Assembly (NCBI GenBank): GCA_025994075.1
Contig: JAMQGV010000023.1
Location: 1-55,616, forward strand
Reading direction: 5' to 3'
Origin: Vicinamibacteria bacterium
Lineage (GTDB): Bacteria > Acidobacteriota > Vicinamibacteria > Fen-336
Length of the DNA stretch: 55,616 nucleotides
In this document: positions 24,641-33,106 of the stretch, one piece after another
Layout of the letters: each line of letters begins with the position of its first letter
How positions within the stretch are numbered: position 1 is the first letter of the stretch
Made by a program: the position numbers and the translations under genes
Notes under the pieces: model-generated
What the model was told of the DNA's origin: nothing
The model's database searches: none
What the model saw: the letters and a program-made list of their open reading frames with translations, nothing else

Positions 24641-25452
24641 CGGGCGGCGGCGACTCCCGGAGCGGCGAGCGTGACGAACACGAACGCCAGCGCGACGGCG
24701 GCGAAGCCGGCGATGCCCAGCCACGCCCCGCGCCTCCCGCCCCAGCCGCTGCGATGACGCGCGACCAGCATCACGAGGTAGATGAGCCACGCGAGGGCGG
24801 CCGTCCACTCCTTGGGATCGCCGGTCCAGTAGGCGCCGCGCGCCGCCGCGCTCCAGAACATGCCGGTGACGATCGCGAGCGTCAGCAGCGGGAAGCCGAC
24901 CGCCGCCGCGCGGCCGCCGGTGCGGTCACATCCCTCGAGGCTGGGGATCAGGTAGTAGAACGTGTGCGGGCTGCGCGCCCGCAGTTCCCGCTCCTGGATC
25001 AGGTACAGCACGCCCATCGCGAAGGCGACGAAGAGCGCCGAGTAGCCGAGGAAGGCGAGCGTGGCGTGGACCGGCAGGAACAGCGTCTGCAGGTAGGGAT
25101 CCGCCTTGTCCTCCGGCCGCGAGAGGTTGGCGACCACCAGCAGCAGGAAGGCCGTGGGGTGCACCGCGAGGCCCAGCACGTCGACCTTCGAGCGCAGCCA
25201 CATCAGCAGGAACACGAGCACGAGGCTCCAGGCCAGGAACGACGACACGTCGCGCAGGCCCACCGCGGGGAAGCGTCCGGCCTCGTTCCAGCGCAGCGCC
25301 AGCGCCGCCGTGTGGGTGGCGAAGCCGAGCAGCGTCGCGGCCGTGGTGGTGAGCGACAGCAGCCGGCGACGGGTGGCCGCATGGACCAGCACCTGGACGG
25401 CGCCGGCCGTGTAGAAGAGCAGCGTGAGGAGGAGATAGACGCGCGAGCCCAC
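24637..25452 (-). CDS. hemX: HemX/CcsA-like eight-helix membrane protein
   Basis: The 271-aa protein has about eight membrane segments and belongs to the CcsA/HemX superfamily: WNEAGRFPAVGLRDVSSFLAW near the start, LPVHATLAFLGYSALFVAFAMGVLYLIQERE in the middle and GAYWTGDPKEWTAALAWLIYL near the end. The last motif resembles the CcsA WWD region but lacks the WGxxWxWD core, which points to the HemX/YpjD branch associated with hemA regulation or cytochrome assembly. GTG start at 25452. It is the first gene of the hem operon; no strong promoter was visible in the 28 bp to the next gene. Confidence 0.85.
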   Translation of the reverse strand: MGSRVYLLLTLLFYTAGAVQVLVHAATRRRLLSLTTTAATLLGFATHTAALALRWNEAGRFPAVGLRDVSSFLAWSLVLVFLLMWLRSKVDVLGLAVHPTAFLLLVVANLSRPEDKADPYLQTLFLPVHATLAFLGYSALFVAFAMGVLYLIQERELRARSPHTFYYLIPSLEGCDRTGGRAAAVGFPLLTLAIVTGMFWSAAARGAYWTGDPKEWTAALAWLIYLVMLVARHRSGWGGRRGAWLGIAGFAAVALAFVFVTLAAPGVAAAR

Positions 25453-25480
25453 GACGGTTCCGCGCCTAAGGTAGCACGCG

Positions 25481-26128
25481 TCAGGGCACGAGATCCTCGC
25501 GGCCGACGCCGCACGGCAGGAAGCGGCTGAGGTGCGGCGCGAAAGGCCGTCCCTCGCGGTCGCGCAGGTCGCGGGTGGCCACGAAGTGCACGGCCTCGTG
25601 GCGCAACGGTCGCAGGCCGCGCCACACCAGGATCAGGCCGTCCGGGCTGACGAACGTCGCGCCGGGCACCGGCCCGCGGTCGTCCAGCACCTCGACCGGC
25701 TCCCGGCCGGCCTCGACGCCCGCCGGGTGGGACAGCCGCAACACGACGGGCGCGTCGCGGAAGACGCCGGCGGCGCCGTCGTGCGGGTCGACCCGCAGCA
25801 CCAGGCGCGGGCCGTCGTCGCCCGGACCGCCGAACGCGAGCGGGTTCGACCGCACGCCGTGGCGCGACAAGGTGAACGGCCCCGCGCTCGCGCCGGTCGG
25901 CACGATCGCCACCGCCTCGCGATCGGACACCACCACCAGGCTGGCGGGCAGCGACCCGAAGTGAGCGGACAGGCCAGCCCCGAGGAACCCCTCGCCGGTC
26001 GCGAGCAGCGGGTCGCCCTCGCGGCCGTGGGCGGGCAGCAGCCTCTCCAGGCGCGGCGCGCGCCCGACGGCGAAGACGTGGATCGCGGCCAGGCAGCGGG
26101 TGTCGAGGCGCGCCGGCAGGGCCTTCAC
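25481..26128 (-). CDS. Secreted or pilus-associated protein with Ig-like C-terminal segment
   Basis: The 215-aa product is coupled to the pseudopilin gene by a GTGA overlap at 26128. The C-terminal 90 residues (PVVLRLSHPAG, ATFVSPDGLILVWRGL, LRHEAVHFVATRDLRDREG) look like a bacterial Ig-like (SbsA/Big_5) domain. The N-terminal part is not recognised and no clear signal peptide follows the GTG. It may be a partner of the pseudopilin, for instance a pilus-tip or assembly factor; this is context-based inference. Confidence 0.68.
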   Translation of the reverse strand: MKALPARLDTRCLAAIHVFAVGRAPRLERLLPAHGREGDPLLATGEGFLGAGLSAHFGSLPASLVVVSDREAVAIVPTGASAGPFTLSRHGVRSNPLAFGGPGDDGPRLVLRVDPHDGAAGVFRDAPVVLRLSHPAGVEAGREPVEVLDDRGPVPGATFVSPDGLILVWRGLRPLRHEAVHFVATRDLRDREGRPFAPHLSRFLPCGVGREDLVP

Positions 26129-26703
26129 CGCTGCCTCCAGGCGCGGCCGCTCCACAGCATGACGCGCACGCGGGCGGTGTTGGGGTTGACGCGCACGGCC
26201 GCCTGGCCGCCGGTGCTGCCGGCGAGGTAGAACGTGCCGGGCGTGGCCGACCCGAGCGGCGAGAACGAGATCATGCGAGACGTGCCGAAGCGGATCGGTT
26301 CGCCCGAGAGACGGCCGCGGTCGGGCGGCGGCGCCGGCACCCCCGGCCGGATCGCGACCGAGACGAAGGCGCTGCCGGAGTCGAGCCGCCACGGCCCACC
26401 GATGCGGGTGTCGACGCCGCGGCGGATGTCGGCGGCCAGCACGCCGTTGTGGTTGCCGTCGTCGTACACGGAGTAGTACGTCACGCCGTCGCTCGTCTCG
26501 AAGCGGATCGCGGTCTGGCGCCCCGTGTTCACCGCCCGCGTCCAGGCCTCGCGGAAGCGCTGCTGGAACGACAGCGCCGCGGCGACCAGTGCCGACTCCT
26601 CGGAGTGGGCGCGCAGCCGCGGCAGCCCGACGGCGAGGGCGGCCGCGATCACTCCCAGCACCGCCACCAGTTCGACCAGCGAATACCCTGACTCGCGGCG
26701 CAT
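26125..26703 (-). CDS. Type IV pseudopilin, GspH/FimT family
   Basis: The 192-aa protein has a short basic leader MRRESG, then the prepilin processing site (G|YSLVELVAVLGVIAAALAVG, with Glu at position 5 of the mature protein) and an amphipathic helix followed by a GspH-like domain (RIGGPWRLDSGS, RFGTSRMISFSPLGSATPGTFYL, VRVMLWSGRAW). The ATG at 26703 lies after AGAGGAG. It probably belongs to a type IV pilus or type II secretion system whose other genes are elsewhere. Confidence 0.9.
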   Translation of the reverse strand: MRRESGYSLVELVAVLGVIAAALAVGLPRLRAHSEESALVAAALSFQQRFREAWTRAVNTGRQTAIRFETSDGVTYYSVYDDGNHNGVLAADIRRGVDTRIGGPWRLDSGSAFVSVAIRPGVPAPPPDRGRLSGEPIRFGTSRMISFSPLGSATPGTFYLAGSTGGQAAVRVNPNTARVRVMLWSGRAWRQR

Positions 26704-26768
26704 CGACGGGCTCCTCTCTCGGGGAAGGGGGCGCGCGGGACCAGGCGGTCCCGCGTGCCACGGAAGGC

Positions 26769-27089
26769 CTAGCGCGAGCCGCCGGACCGAACGGCCGCGT
26801 CGCCGACGGTGACGAAGGGCTCGAGGCGCTCGAAGTTCTTCTCGCCGATGCCCTTGACGTTGAGCAGCTCCTGCACGGTCTTGAAGGTGCCCTGCTTCTG
26901 GCGCTGCTCCAGGATGCGGGTGGCCAGCTTCTCGCCGACGCCCGGCAGCGTCGCGAGCTGCTGCACGCTGGCCTGGTTGATGTTGACCTTCGCGGTCGGC
27001 ACGGGCTTGGCGTCGGCCAGCGCGGGCGCGGCGAGGCCGAGGGCGAACACGAGGGCGAGGGCGGCGGCAGCGAGTCGGCGGAGCATCAT
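26769..27089 (-). CDS. ComEA-like helix-hairpin-helix protein, exported
   Basis: The 106-aa product has a signal peptide (MMLRRLAAAALALVFALGLAAPALA) and one ComEA-type HhH pair: VNINQASVQQLATLPGVGEKLATRILEQR and FKTVQELLNVKGIGEKNFERL. Such proteins bind DNA in the periplasm, as in natural transformation. Start ATG (27089 or 27086) is preceded by AGGAGA. Its proximity to a pseudopilin gene fits a competence or pilus context. Confidence 0.92.
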   Translation of the reverse strand: MMLRRLAAAALALVFALGLAAPALADAKPVPTAKVNINQASVQQLATLPGVGEKLATRILEQRQKQGTFKTVQELLNVKGIGEKNFERLEPFVTVGDAAVRSGGSR

Positions 27090-27487
27090 GGTTCTTCTCC
27101 TGGTTTCGGGTGCGGCGTTGCGCGGAGTGAGGCGGGGGCACGTTCACGGGCCTCGCGAAGCGGCCCCCTCCTCGGGTTGTCGTCGATTCGGGCCGCGCCG
27201 GCGCCTCGCGGTTCCGGGAAGAAGCCGTCTCTCCCCCGGCCCCCCGGCCCGTCTGGCGCCGGCGCGACCCGGCCTCTCCCCTGGCAAGCCGGGCGCCGGC
27301 CACACCTCTCGCTACAAGTGAAATCGGGTCAGCGAGTTGCGAGATGACCCCGGAAGCGGGCCAAGGCCCGGAGCCGCGGTGCAAGGGGAGCGTGGCTGCT
27401 CCGCTAGGGGCGTCAGCCGCGCCGGGCGTTGGTGGGCGCGATCGGCGCACGCGTCAACGGGCGTTGACGCGTTGGAAACGAACGGGG
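27090..27487. other. 398-nt intergenic region with hairpins, no gene seen
   Basis: It contains no coding frame with a ribosome-binding site. A GGGTCA...TGACCC inverted repeat (27326-27350) and a second GGGGTCA at the 3' end of the NYN gene could be a decayed REP-like element. The hairpin at 27449-27472 is listed separately. No tRNA or known riboswitch fold was recognised, but a small RNA cannot be excluded. Confidence 0.4.
27449..27472 (-). terminator. Hairpin downstream of the NYN-domain gene
   Basis: Perfect stem ACGCGTCAAC / GTTGACGCGT with a GGGC loop, about 16 nt after the stop of the NYN gene. No U-tract follows. Confidence 0.5.
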
Positions 27488-27973
27488 TCAGTCCTCCGAG
27501 GAGCCGCGGCGGCCGAAGCGCTCCAGCCAGCCCTCGACGTCGGTCTCGCGCGCGGGCTTCTCGCCGTCCCCGGTGGCGCCGCGACGGGTGGGGGCCGCCA
27601 TCGGCCGGCGCTCGAGCCGGTTCCACTCGTGGGCCCTCAGCACGGCCGCGCCGCGGGTGCGGCAGTACGAATAGAGCGCCTTGTCCGAGGTGACGACGAT
27701 CCACTCCGCCGGGCGCGCGGCGGCCTCGACGAGGCCGCGGATCACGCCGTCCGCGTCTTCGCCCGGACGCGGGAAGCGCAGGCGCACGCCGCCCAGCTCC
27801 TGCTCGGGGAAGTCGGCGCGCAGCGGGGCGCCGTCGAACACCAGCACCGCGCGGGCGCCCAGCCCGCGGCAGAGCGCGGCGACCCGGCGCACGACCTGCT
27901 CGCGCGCGTCGCCGCGCCCACGGGGACCGCCCCAGGAGCCGAGCAGGTTGTTGCCGTCGATCAGGTACGGCAC
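27488..27973 (-). CDS. YacP-like NYN-domain ribonuclease
   Basis: The 161-aa protein begins YLIDGNNLLG, the DGNN signature of the NYN/PIN-like nuclease fold, and continues with AVLVFDGAPLR, GEDADGVIRGLVEAA (acidic metal-binding residues) and VVTSDKALYSYCRTRGAAVL. In Bacillus the relative Rae1/YacP cleaves mRNA on the ribosome. GTG start at 27973 lacks a good ribosome-binding site. A 7-bp hairpin (27982-27998) lies between it and the upstream zinc-ribbon gene, so expression may be by attenuated read-through. Confidence 0.87.
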   Translation of the reverse strand: MPYLIDGNNLLGSWGGPRGRGDAREQVVRRVAALCRGLGARAVLVFDGAPLRADFPEQELGGVRLRFPRPGEDADGVIRGLVEAAARPAEWIVVTSDKALYSYCRTRGAAVLRAHEWNRLERRPMAAPTRRGATGDGEKPARETDVEGWLERFGRRGSSED

Positions 27974-27981
27974 GGGGCGGG

Positions 27982-27998
27982 CGACGCTGCGAGCGTCG
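27982..27998 (-). terminator. Small hairpin between zinc-ribbon and NYN genes
   Basis: Perfect 7-bp stem CGACGCT / AGCGTCG with a GCG loop; possible attenuator or mRNA 3'-end structure. Confidence 0.35.
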
Positions 27999-28001
27999 GC
28001 T

Positions 28002-28331
28002 CTACAGGCGCAGGAGCTTGCCGAGCAGGCCCTTGCGCTCCTCGTCGCGCTTCATGAACACCTGCTCGAGTTCGCCGGCGTCGAAGAACGCGCCCTCGCA
28101 GAACGAGCAGACGTCGACCTTGATGCCCGACAGGTCGTCCTCGCGCAGGTCGTGGCCGCACTTCGGGCACTTCATGAAGTGCAGTGCCTTGAGCTTCGCG
28201 CGCGCCTCGACGGCCTCCGTCTCGGCACGCTCGCGCTCGCGCTTCTCGCGCGCCTGCCGGGCCGCGTCGATCAGCTTCTCCTCGTTGCGGCGGAACCAGT
28301 CGTCTTCGCGGCGCTTGTCCTCTTCGACCAA
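28002..28331 (-). CDS. TFIIB-type zinc-ribbon protein
   Basis: The 109-aa protein has a highly charged coiled N-terminal half (residues 1-45, rich in Glu, Arg and Lys) and a C-terminal zinc ribbon: MKCPKCGHDL then VDVCSFCEGAFFDAGELEQV, the zf-TFIIB pattern. The start is a TTG at 28331 chosen because GGGAGG precedes it at correct spacing; no ATG or GTG fits. Function of this family is unknown. It is divergent from the DUF4388 gene. Confidence 0.82.
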   Translation of the reverse strand: MVEEDKRREDDWFRRNEEKLIDAARQAREKRERERAETEAVEARAKLKALHFMKCPKCGHDLREDDLSGIKVDVCSFCEGAFFDAGELEQVFMKRDEERKGLLGKLLRL

Positions 28332-28463
28332 CGCGGACCTCCCAGTCGGATCGAGTTGCTGCCGCGAGTGTAACAAAGCGGCGCGATCGCCGTGCCGGGG
28401 ACCGGTGCGAGGTGATAAACTCTTGCAGGCTGGCATGTTGCGGAGGGTGCACCCAGGAGGTCT

Positions 28464-30431
28464 ATGAGCGACGAGGCGGCGCCGATCAGCGGCAGCATCG
28501 ATCCCCGGACGTTCCCGCTCGTGCTGATGAGCCTCCACCGCAACGGCGTGACGGGCTCGCTCAAGGTCGAAGGCACGACCTACCAGAAGGCGCTCTACTT
28601 CCGCTCGGGGCGCATCCTGTTCGGGTCGTCGAACGACCCGCGCGACGAGCTGGGCGCGATCCTGATCGCCGCGGGCAAGCTCACGGCCGAGCAGCTCGCC
28701 GAGGTGAAGGCGCGGGTCGGACCCGGCAACCCGCTGGCGAAGGCGCTGCAGGACAGCGGGTTCGTCAGCCAGCGCGAGATCGGCGAGGCGGCCCGCGGCA
28801 AGGTCGAGCAGATCCTGGCGGACGTGCTCGCATACGAGGTGGGCAGCTTCGAGTTCGAGGACGGCGTGCTGCCCAAGGGCGCGATCGACCTCAAGCTCTC
28901 GACGCCGAAGCTGGTGCTGGCCGCGGCGCGGCGCGCGACCGACCGAGCGTTCGTGCTGCGTCACCTCGGCTCGCTCGACGCGATGCTGGGCCCGGGCGCC
29001 ACCGAGGCGGGCGAGGTGAAATCCGAGGCCGGGCCGCTGCTCGACCAGCTCGACGGGACACGCTCGCTCAAGGAGGCGGCGGCCGCAGCGGCCCTCGACG
29101 AGTTCGAGGCCGCCAAGACCGCGTGCGGTCTGCTGTTCCTGGGCGTCGTCGAGAACCGCGGCGGCGGGGAGATGAACCTCGCGGCCGAAGAGGCCCCGCT
29201 CGACCTCGGGCTGGCGACGGACGAGACGCCGCTGTTCGCCACCTCGCCGGAGCCGCAGTCGCAAACGATGATGCTGCCGAGCCCGTTCGCGAGCGTGCGC
29301 CCCGCCGAACTCGCGACGGACGCCGCGGAGCCCTCGCTGGAGGCGACGCTCGACGAGACGTTCTCGCGGCTCAACGCGGCCGACGTCCAGAAGTCGTTCG
29401 ACGCGATGCGCGCGGCCGAGTCGGCACCGGAACCGGAGCCGCCGACGGTCGAGGAGCAGCCGGCGACCGAGCCGCTCGACATCGCGCCGCCGCCGGAGCC
29501 GCCCCCGGCGCCAGCCGCACGCGCCAGCAAGGCCGACCTGGCCGCGATCGACGGGCTGCTCAAGGACAAGCCGGCGACCGAGGGCCCGCTCACGCCTTTC
29601 GAGCGGCGCTCGTGGGAACCCGAGTTCCCGAGCAAGCCGCTCGCGCCCCAGCCGCAGCCCCGGCGGCCGCAGGCGGGCCGGCGCCAGCGCCAGTCGCCCG
29701 CAGTCGCACTGGGGCTGGGAGGCGTGGCGCTGATCGCGGCCGGCGCGATCTGGTACTTCTTCGCGGGCCCCGGCGCCGCCCCGGCCGTGCCTCCCGCGCC
29801 GCCCACGACGGTCGCCGCGGCCCGTCCGCAGCCCACGGCCCAGGCCGCGAACAGCCCGTCCACCGGCGCTGCGGCGAGCGCGACCGATGCGGGCCCGGCA
29901 CCCGCTGCCAGCGCCGCAGCGGAGCCCTCCGCGCCCGCCGCAGCTCCGCCGACCACAGCGGCTGCCCGGCCACCCGCGACCACGGCCGCGGCCCCCGCGG
30001 CCCCGCCGACCACGGCCGCAGCGCGCCCCGCCCCGCCTCCGGCGGCCAAGGCCGCTCCCGCCAGGCCCGCGCCCGCGAAGCCGGCCGGCGCTCGGCCCGC
30101 CGGTTGGTCCGAGGCTTCCGCGGCGCTGCGCCGCGGCGACCTCGACGCGGCGGCCCGTCAGTTCGCGACGGCGGCGCGCGCCAGCGGCAAGTCGTGGACC
30201 ACGCAGTTGCTGGTGGCCTGTGCCGCGGAGACGGTGACGAAGGCCGCCACGGCCGTGTCCTCCGAGGAGATGTTCGTCGTGCCGGTGCGCTACCAGAAGC
30301 GCGACTGCTACCGCCTGCTGTGGGGTCTCGCCGACTCCGAGTCCCAGGCGGCGGCCGCGGACGTCCCGGGCTACTTCAAGGCCGGCGGCGCCGCCCCCAA
30401 GCCCGTGGCGCTGCAGAGCGCGCTGCCCTGA
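28464..30431 (+). CDS. DUF4388-domain protein with transmembrane linker and SPOR-like C-terminus
   Basis: The 655-aa protein starts with a DUF4388/PATAN region (about residues 1-150: SGSIDPRTFPLVLMSLHRNGVTGSL, ALYFRSGRILFGSSNDPRDELG, LIAAGKLTAEQL), then a long acidic/Ala-rich linker, one membrane helix (about 412-434) and a 100-residue Ala/Pro tract. The C-terminal domain (about 550-655) with TTQLLVACAAETVTKA and FVVPVRYQKRDCYRLLWGL looks like a SPOR-type peptidoglycan-binding or protein-binding module. Known DUF4388 proteins link signalling and surface functions in myxobacteria and acidobacteria. Start ATG has AGGAGG. The next gene overlaps by 4 nt. Confidence 0.82.
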   Translation: MSDEAAPISGSIDPRTFPLVLMSLHRNGVTGSLKVEGTTYQKALYFRSGRILFGSSNDPRDELGAILIAAGKLTAEQLAEVKARVGPGNPLAKALQDSGFVSQREIGEAARGKVEQILADVLAYEVGSFEFEDGVLPKGAIDLKLSTPKLVLAAARRATDRAFVLRHLGSLDAMLGPGATEAGEVKSEAGPLLDQLDGTRSLKEAAAAAALDEFEAAKTACGLLFLGVVENRGGGEMNLAAEEAPLDLGLATDETPLFATSPEPQSQTMMLPSPFASVRPAELATDAAEPSLEATLDETFSRLNAADVQKSFDAMRAAESAPEPEPPTVEEQPATEPLDIAPPPEPPPAPAARASKADLAAIDGLLKDKPATEGPLTPFERRSWEPEFPSKPLAPQPQPRRPQAGRRQRQSPAVALGLGGVALIAAGAIWYFFAGPGAAPAVPPAPPTTVAAARPQPTAQAANSPSTGAAASATDAGPAPAASAAAEPSAPAAAPPTTAAARPPATTAAAPAAPPTTAAARPAPPPAAKAAPARPAPAKPAGARPAGWSEASAALRRGDLDAAARQFATAARASGKSWTTQLLVACAAETVTKAATAVSSEEMFVVPVRYQKRDCYRLLWGLADSESQAAAADVPGYFKAGGAAPKPVALQSALP

Positions 30432-31696
30432 GCCGGCGCGCCGCCGCGCGCTGCGCCGCGCTGGCCGTGCTGATCTCCGCGGCGGCGGCCACTGCCGACG
30501 TCGTCGAGCTGCACAACGGGCGCAGCTTCACCGCCGATCGCACCTGGGAGCAGGGCGCTCAGTTGTTCTACGAGCGCAACGGCGGGGTGTTCGCGATCCC
30601 TCGTGAGCTGGTGCGGCGCGTCGTGCGCGAGGCGGCCCCGCCACCCGTCGCCGCTCCCGACGTCGAGCAGGCCCGGCAGCGCCTGGCAGACGGCGCCGCG
30701 CTCGAGGCGGTGACGCTGGCGCGACGGGCCCTGAGGCGCGACCCCCGGTCGCTGGCGGCGCTTCACCTGCTGGCCGAGGCTTCGCTCGCCGTCGGCGACG
30801 CCCGCGGCGCGGCGGAGGCCGCAGCCCGGGCGGTGGGGCTCGAGTCGGGTGACGCCAGCGGGTACGCGCTGCTCGGCGACGCGCGCGCCGCGCTCGGCGA
30901 TCGCCCCGGGGCCGAGCTCGCCTATCGTCGCGCGCTGGAGCTGCGGCCCGACCCGGAGGTCCGGCGCAAGCTCGGGGACGTCGCCCCGGCGCCACCCCGC
31001 GCCCAGGGCGCCCAGCTCCGCCTGCGCTACGACGGTGGGGTCAACGCCCCGCTCGGCAACGACGTGCTGCGGATTCTGACCGCGGCGTGGGAGGAGTTCG
31101 CCCAGCGGCTGGCGGCGGAGCCTGCCGAGCCGGTGACCGTCGTGCTCGAAACGGGACAGGCCTGGGCCGACGAGCGGGTCCCGGAGTGGGCTGCGGCCGT
31201 CAACGCCCCGGAGGCCATCCGGGTGCCGACCGGCGGCGTGGAGCGCCCGTCGCCCGCGATGGCGCGGCTGCTGCGCCACGAGCTGGCCCACTCCTTCGTC
31301 ACCGCCCGCACCGGCGGCAACTGCCCCTACTGGCTGCAGGAGGGCGTCTCGCAGTGGCTCGAAGGCGGCGACCCCGCTCGCGAGGACGCAGCCCTGGCGC
31401 GGCGGCTGCGGGCCGGGAAGTTCGGCGCCATCCTCCAGCTCGAGGGGCCGTTCGCCGCGATGGACGAGGCCGAGGCCCAGGTGGCCTACGCGCAGAGCCT
31501 GTCGGCAGTGGCCCACGTCCTGCGCCTGGTCGGCGAGGAGGGCCTGGTCCGGCTGCTCGCCACCCTCGGCGACCGGGTGCCGGCCGAGGAGGCGCTGCCC
31601 GAGGTGCTGCGGCTGTCCTACGCGGAGTTCCAGCGGAGTTGGGAGGCCCACCTGCGGGCGCTGCCCAGGCCCGGTACGGGGCCGCGCGGTCGCTGA
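30428..31696 (+). CDS. Exported TPR protein with gluzincin (HExxH) metallopeptidase-like domain
   Basis: About 422 aa. An N-terminal signal-peptide-like segment (RRAAARCAALAVLISAAAATA) precedes a short beta domain (VVELHNGRSFTADRTW), two or three TPR repeats (about residues 80-180) and a C-terminal domain with RHELAHSFVTARTGGNCPYW and LQEGVSQWLEGG, i.e. HELAH plus a downstream Glu, as in peptidase MA-like gluzincins. The best start is a CTG at 30428 overlapping the upstream stop (CTGA); no ATG, GTG or TTG keeps the signal peptide, and GTG at 30467 would remove it. Ends 7 nt from the convergent epimerase gene. Confidence 0.8.
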   Translation: MSRRAAARCAALAVLISAAAATADVVELHNGRSFTADRTWEQGAQLFYERNGGVFAIPRELVRRVVREAAPPPVAAPDVEQARQRLADGAALEAVTLARRALRRDPRSLAALHLLAEASLAVGDARGAAEAAARAVGLESGDASGYALLGDARAALGDRPGAELAYRRALELRPDPEVRRKLGDVAPAPPRAQGAQLRLRYDGGVNAPLGNDVLRILTAAWEEFAQRLAAEPAEPVTVVLETGQAWADERVPEWAAAVNAPEAIRVPTGGVERPSPAMARLLRHELAHSFVTARTGGNCPYWLQEGVSQWLEGGDPAREDAALARRLRAGKFGAILQLEGPFAAMDEAEAQVAYAQSLSAVAHVLRLVGEEGLVRLLATLGDRVPAEEALPEVLRLSYAEFQRSWEAHLRALPRPGTGPRGR

Positions 31697-31703
31697 CGCC
31701 GGT

Positions 31704-32636
31704 TCAGCTCCGGGTCCGATACCACTCCACGGTGCGCCGCAGCCCGGTCTCGAAGTCGACCGTCGGCCGGTAGCCGAGCAGGCGGCGGGCGGCGCCGATG
31801 TCGGCGAGGCTGTGGCGGATGTCGCCGCGGCGGGCCGGCCGCTTCTCGGCCTTCGGCCGGGCGCCGACCAGCCGGGAGAGCTCGGCGAGCAGTTGCAGCA
31901 GCGTGATCCGGCGACCGGTCGCGACGTTGCAGGCCTGGCCCTCGGCCCGCGGCGCGCGCAGCGCCAGCAGGTTGCCGCGCACGACGTTCTCGACGTACGT
32001 GAAGTCCCGGCTCTGGCGGCCGTCGCCGTAGATCACGGGCGTGCTGCCCGCGAGCAGCGCCGTCGTGAACAGGCTGATCACGCCCGAGTAGGGAGAGCCC
32101 GGGTCCTGGCGCGGCCCGAACACGTTGAAGTAGCGCAGCGTCAGCGTCTCCAGGCCGTAGAGCTGGTGGAACACGCGCAGGTACTGCTCGCCGGTCAGCT
32201 TGCCGATCGCGTAGGGCGAGAGCGGCTTCGGCGCCATGTCCTCGCGCTTGGGCAGCTTCGGGGTGTCGCCGTAGACCGACGACGATCCCGCGTACACGAA
32301 GCGGCGCACGCCGGCGTCGCGGGCCGCGGTCAGCATGGTCAGGGTCGCGGTCGAGTTGGCGCGGTGCGACAGCGCCGGGTCGTCGACCGAGCGGGCGACG
32401 CTGGGCACGGCGGCCTCGTGATAGACGACCTCGACGCCTTTCACGGCGCGAGCGGCGGCTCGCGGGTCGGCGCAGTCACCGCGCAGCACCTCGACGTCGC
32501 GCGCCACGGCCTTGAGGTTGGCGCGGCGGCCCGAGAAGAAGTTGTCGAGCACGCGCACCTCGTGCCCCTCGCGCACGAGGGCCTCGGTCAGATGGCTGCC
32601 GATGAAACCGCACCCGCCCGTCACCAGGACCCGCAT
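31704..32636 (-). CDS. NAD-dependent sugar-nucleotide epimerase/dehydratase (GalE/WbpP-like)
   Basis: The 310-aa short-chain dehydrogenase has the NAD motif VTGGCGFIGSHLTEAL, VYHEAAVPSV, the catalytic Ser-Tyr-Lys set (AGSSSVYG, SPYAIGKLTGE) and the substrate-loop RYFNVFGPRQDP and VIYGDGRQSRDFTYVENVV. These point to a UDP-glucose or UDP-N-acetylglucosamine 4-epimerase class enzyme. It would feed cell-surface polysaccharide synthesis; an O-antigen ligase-like gene lies on the far side of rnpB. Exact sugar unknown. Confidence 0.93.
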   Translation of the reverse strand: MRVLVTGGCGFIGSHLTEALVREGHEVRVLDNFFSGRRANLKAVARDVEVLRGDCADPRAAARAVKGVEVVYHEAAVPSVARSVDDPALSHRANSTATLTMLTAARDAGVRRFVYAGSSSVYGDTPKLPKREDMAPKPLSPYAIGKLTGEQYLRVFHQLYGLETLTLRYFNVFGPRQDPGSPYSGVISLFTTALLAGSTPVIYGDGRQSRDFTYVENVVRGNLLALRAPRAEGQACNVATGRRITLLQLLAELSRLVGARPKAEKRPARRGDIRHSLADIGAARRLLGYRPTVDFETGLRRTVEWYRTRS

Positions 32637-32689
32637 TCCTCTCCTCGTCGCCGTTCGTTCCGTCGATCCTTGCCCGATTCGAAAAGAAG

Positions 32690-33097
32690 TGTCCGGGGAG
32701 AGAGGCTGTAAGCCGGATTCTGTCCCGCTTCCCTCCCGCCTCGCGGCGGGCGTTCGGCGGCGGCGGTCATTCCTCTAGGCGCGCGGTTGCCCGCGCGCTC
32801 CAGCGGTCTACCCGGGGGCTTCGGCCGGGCCAGCCTCGGACGCCCCCCTATTCGACCTTGCTCCGCGTGGGGTTTGCCGTGCCCGGGAGTGTCGCCACCC
32901 CGGCGGTGCGCTCTTACCGCACCGTTTCACCCTTGCCACCCGCGGGGTCGCCCCCGCGAGTTCGGCGGTCTGTTCTCTGTGGCACTTTCCCTGAGGTCGC
33001 CCTCGCTGGCCGTTAACCAGCACGCTGCCCATGGAGTCCGGACTTTCCTCCCCGGCCGACGTCAGCCGCGGCGATCGCCCGCCTCTCTCCCCGGACA
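32690..33097 (-). ncRNA. rnpB: RNase P RNA, bacterial class A
   Basis: The minus strand carries the universally conserved elements: GGAGGAAAGTCCGGACTCC near the 5' end, GTTAACGGCCAG, AGGGAAAGTGCCACAGAGA in the middle (with a CAGAGAACAGACCGCC continuation), GGTAAGAGCGCACCG, and the 3' segment ACAGAATCCGGCTTACAGCC. P1 is formed by TGTCCGGGGAGAGAGGC at the 5' end and its complement at the 3' end, which sets the boundaries to within a few bases. The RNA cleaves the 5' leader of precursor tRNAs together with RnpA. A T-rich stretch follows the 3' end. Confidence 0.96.
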
Positions 33098-33106
33098 AGG
33101 GCGAGC

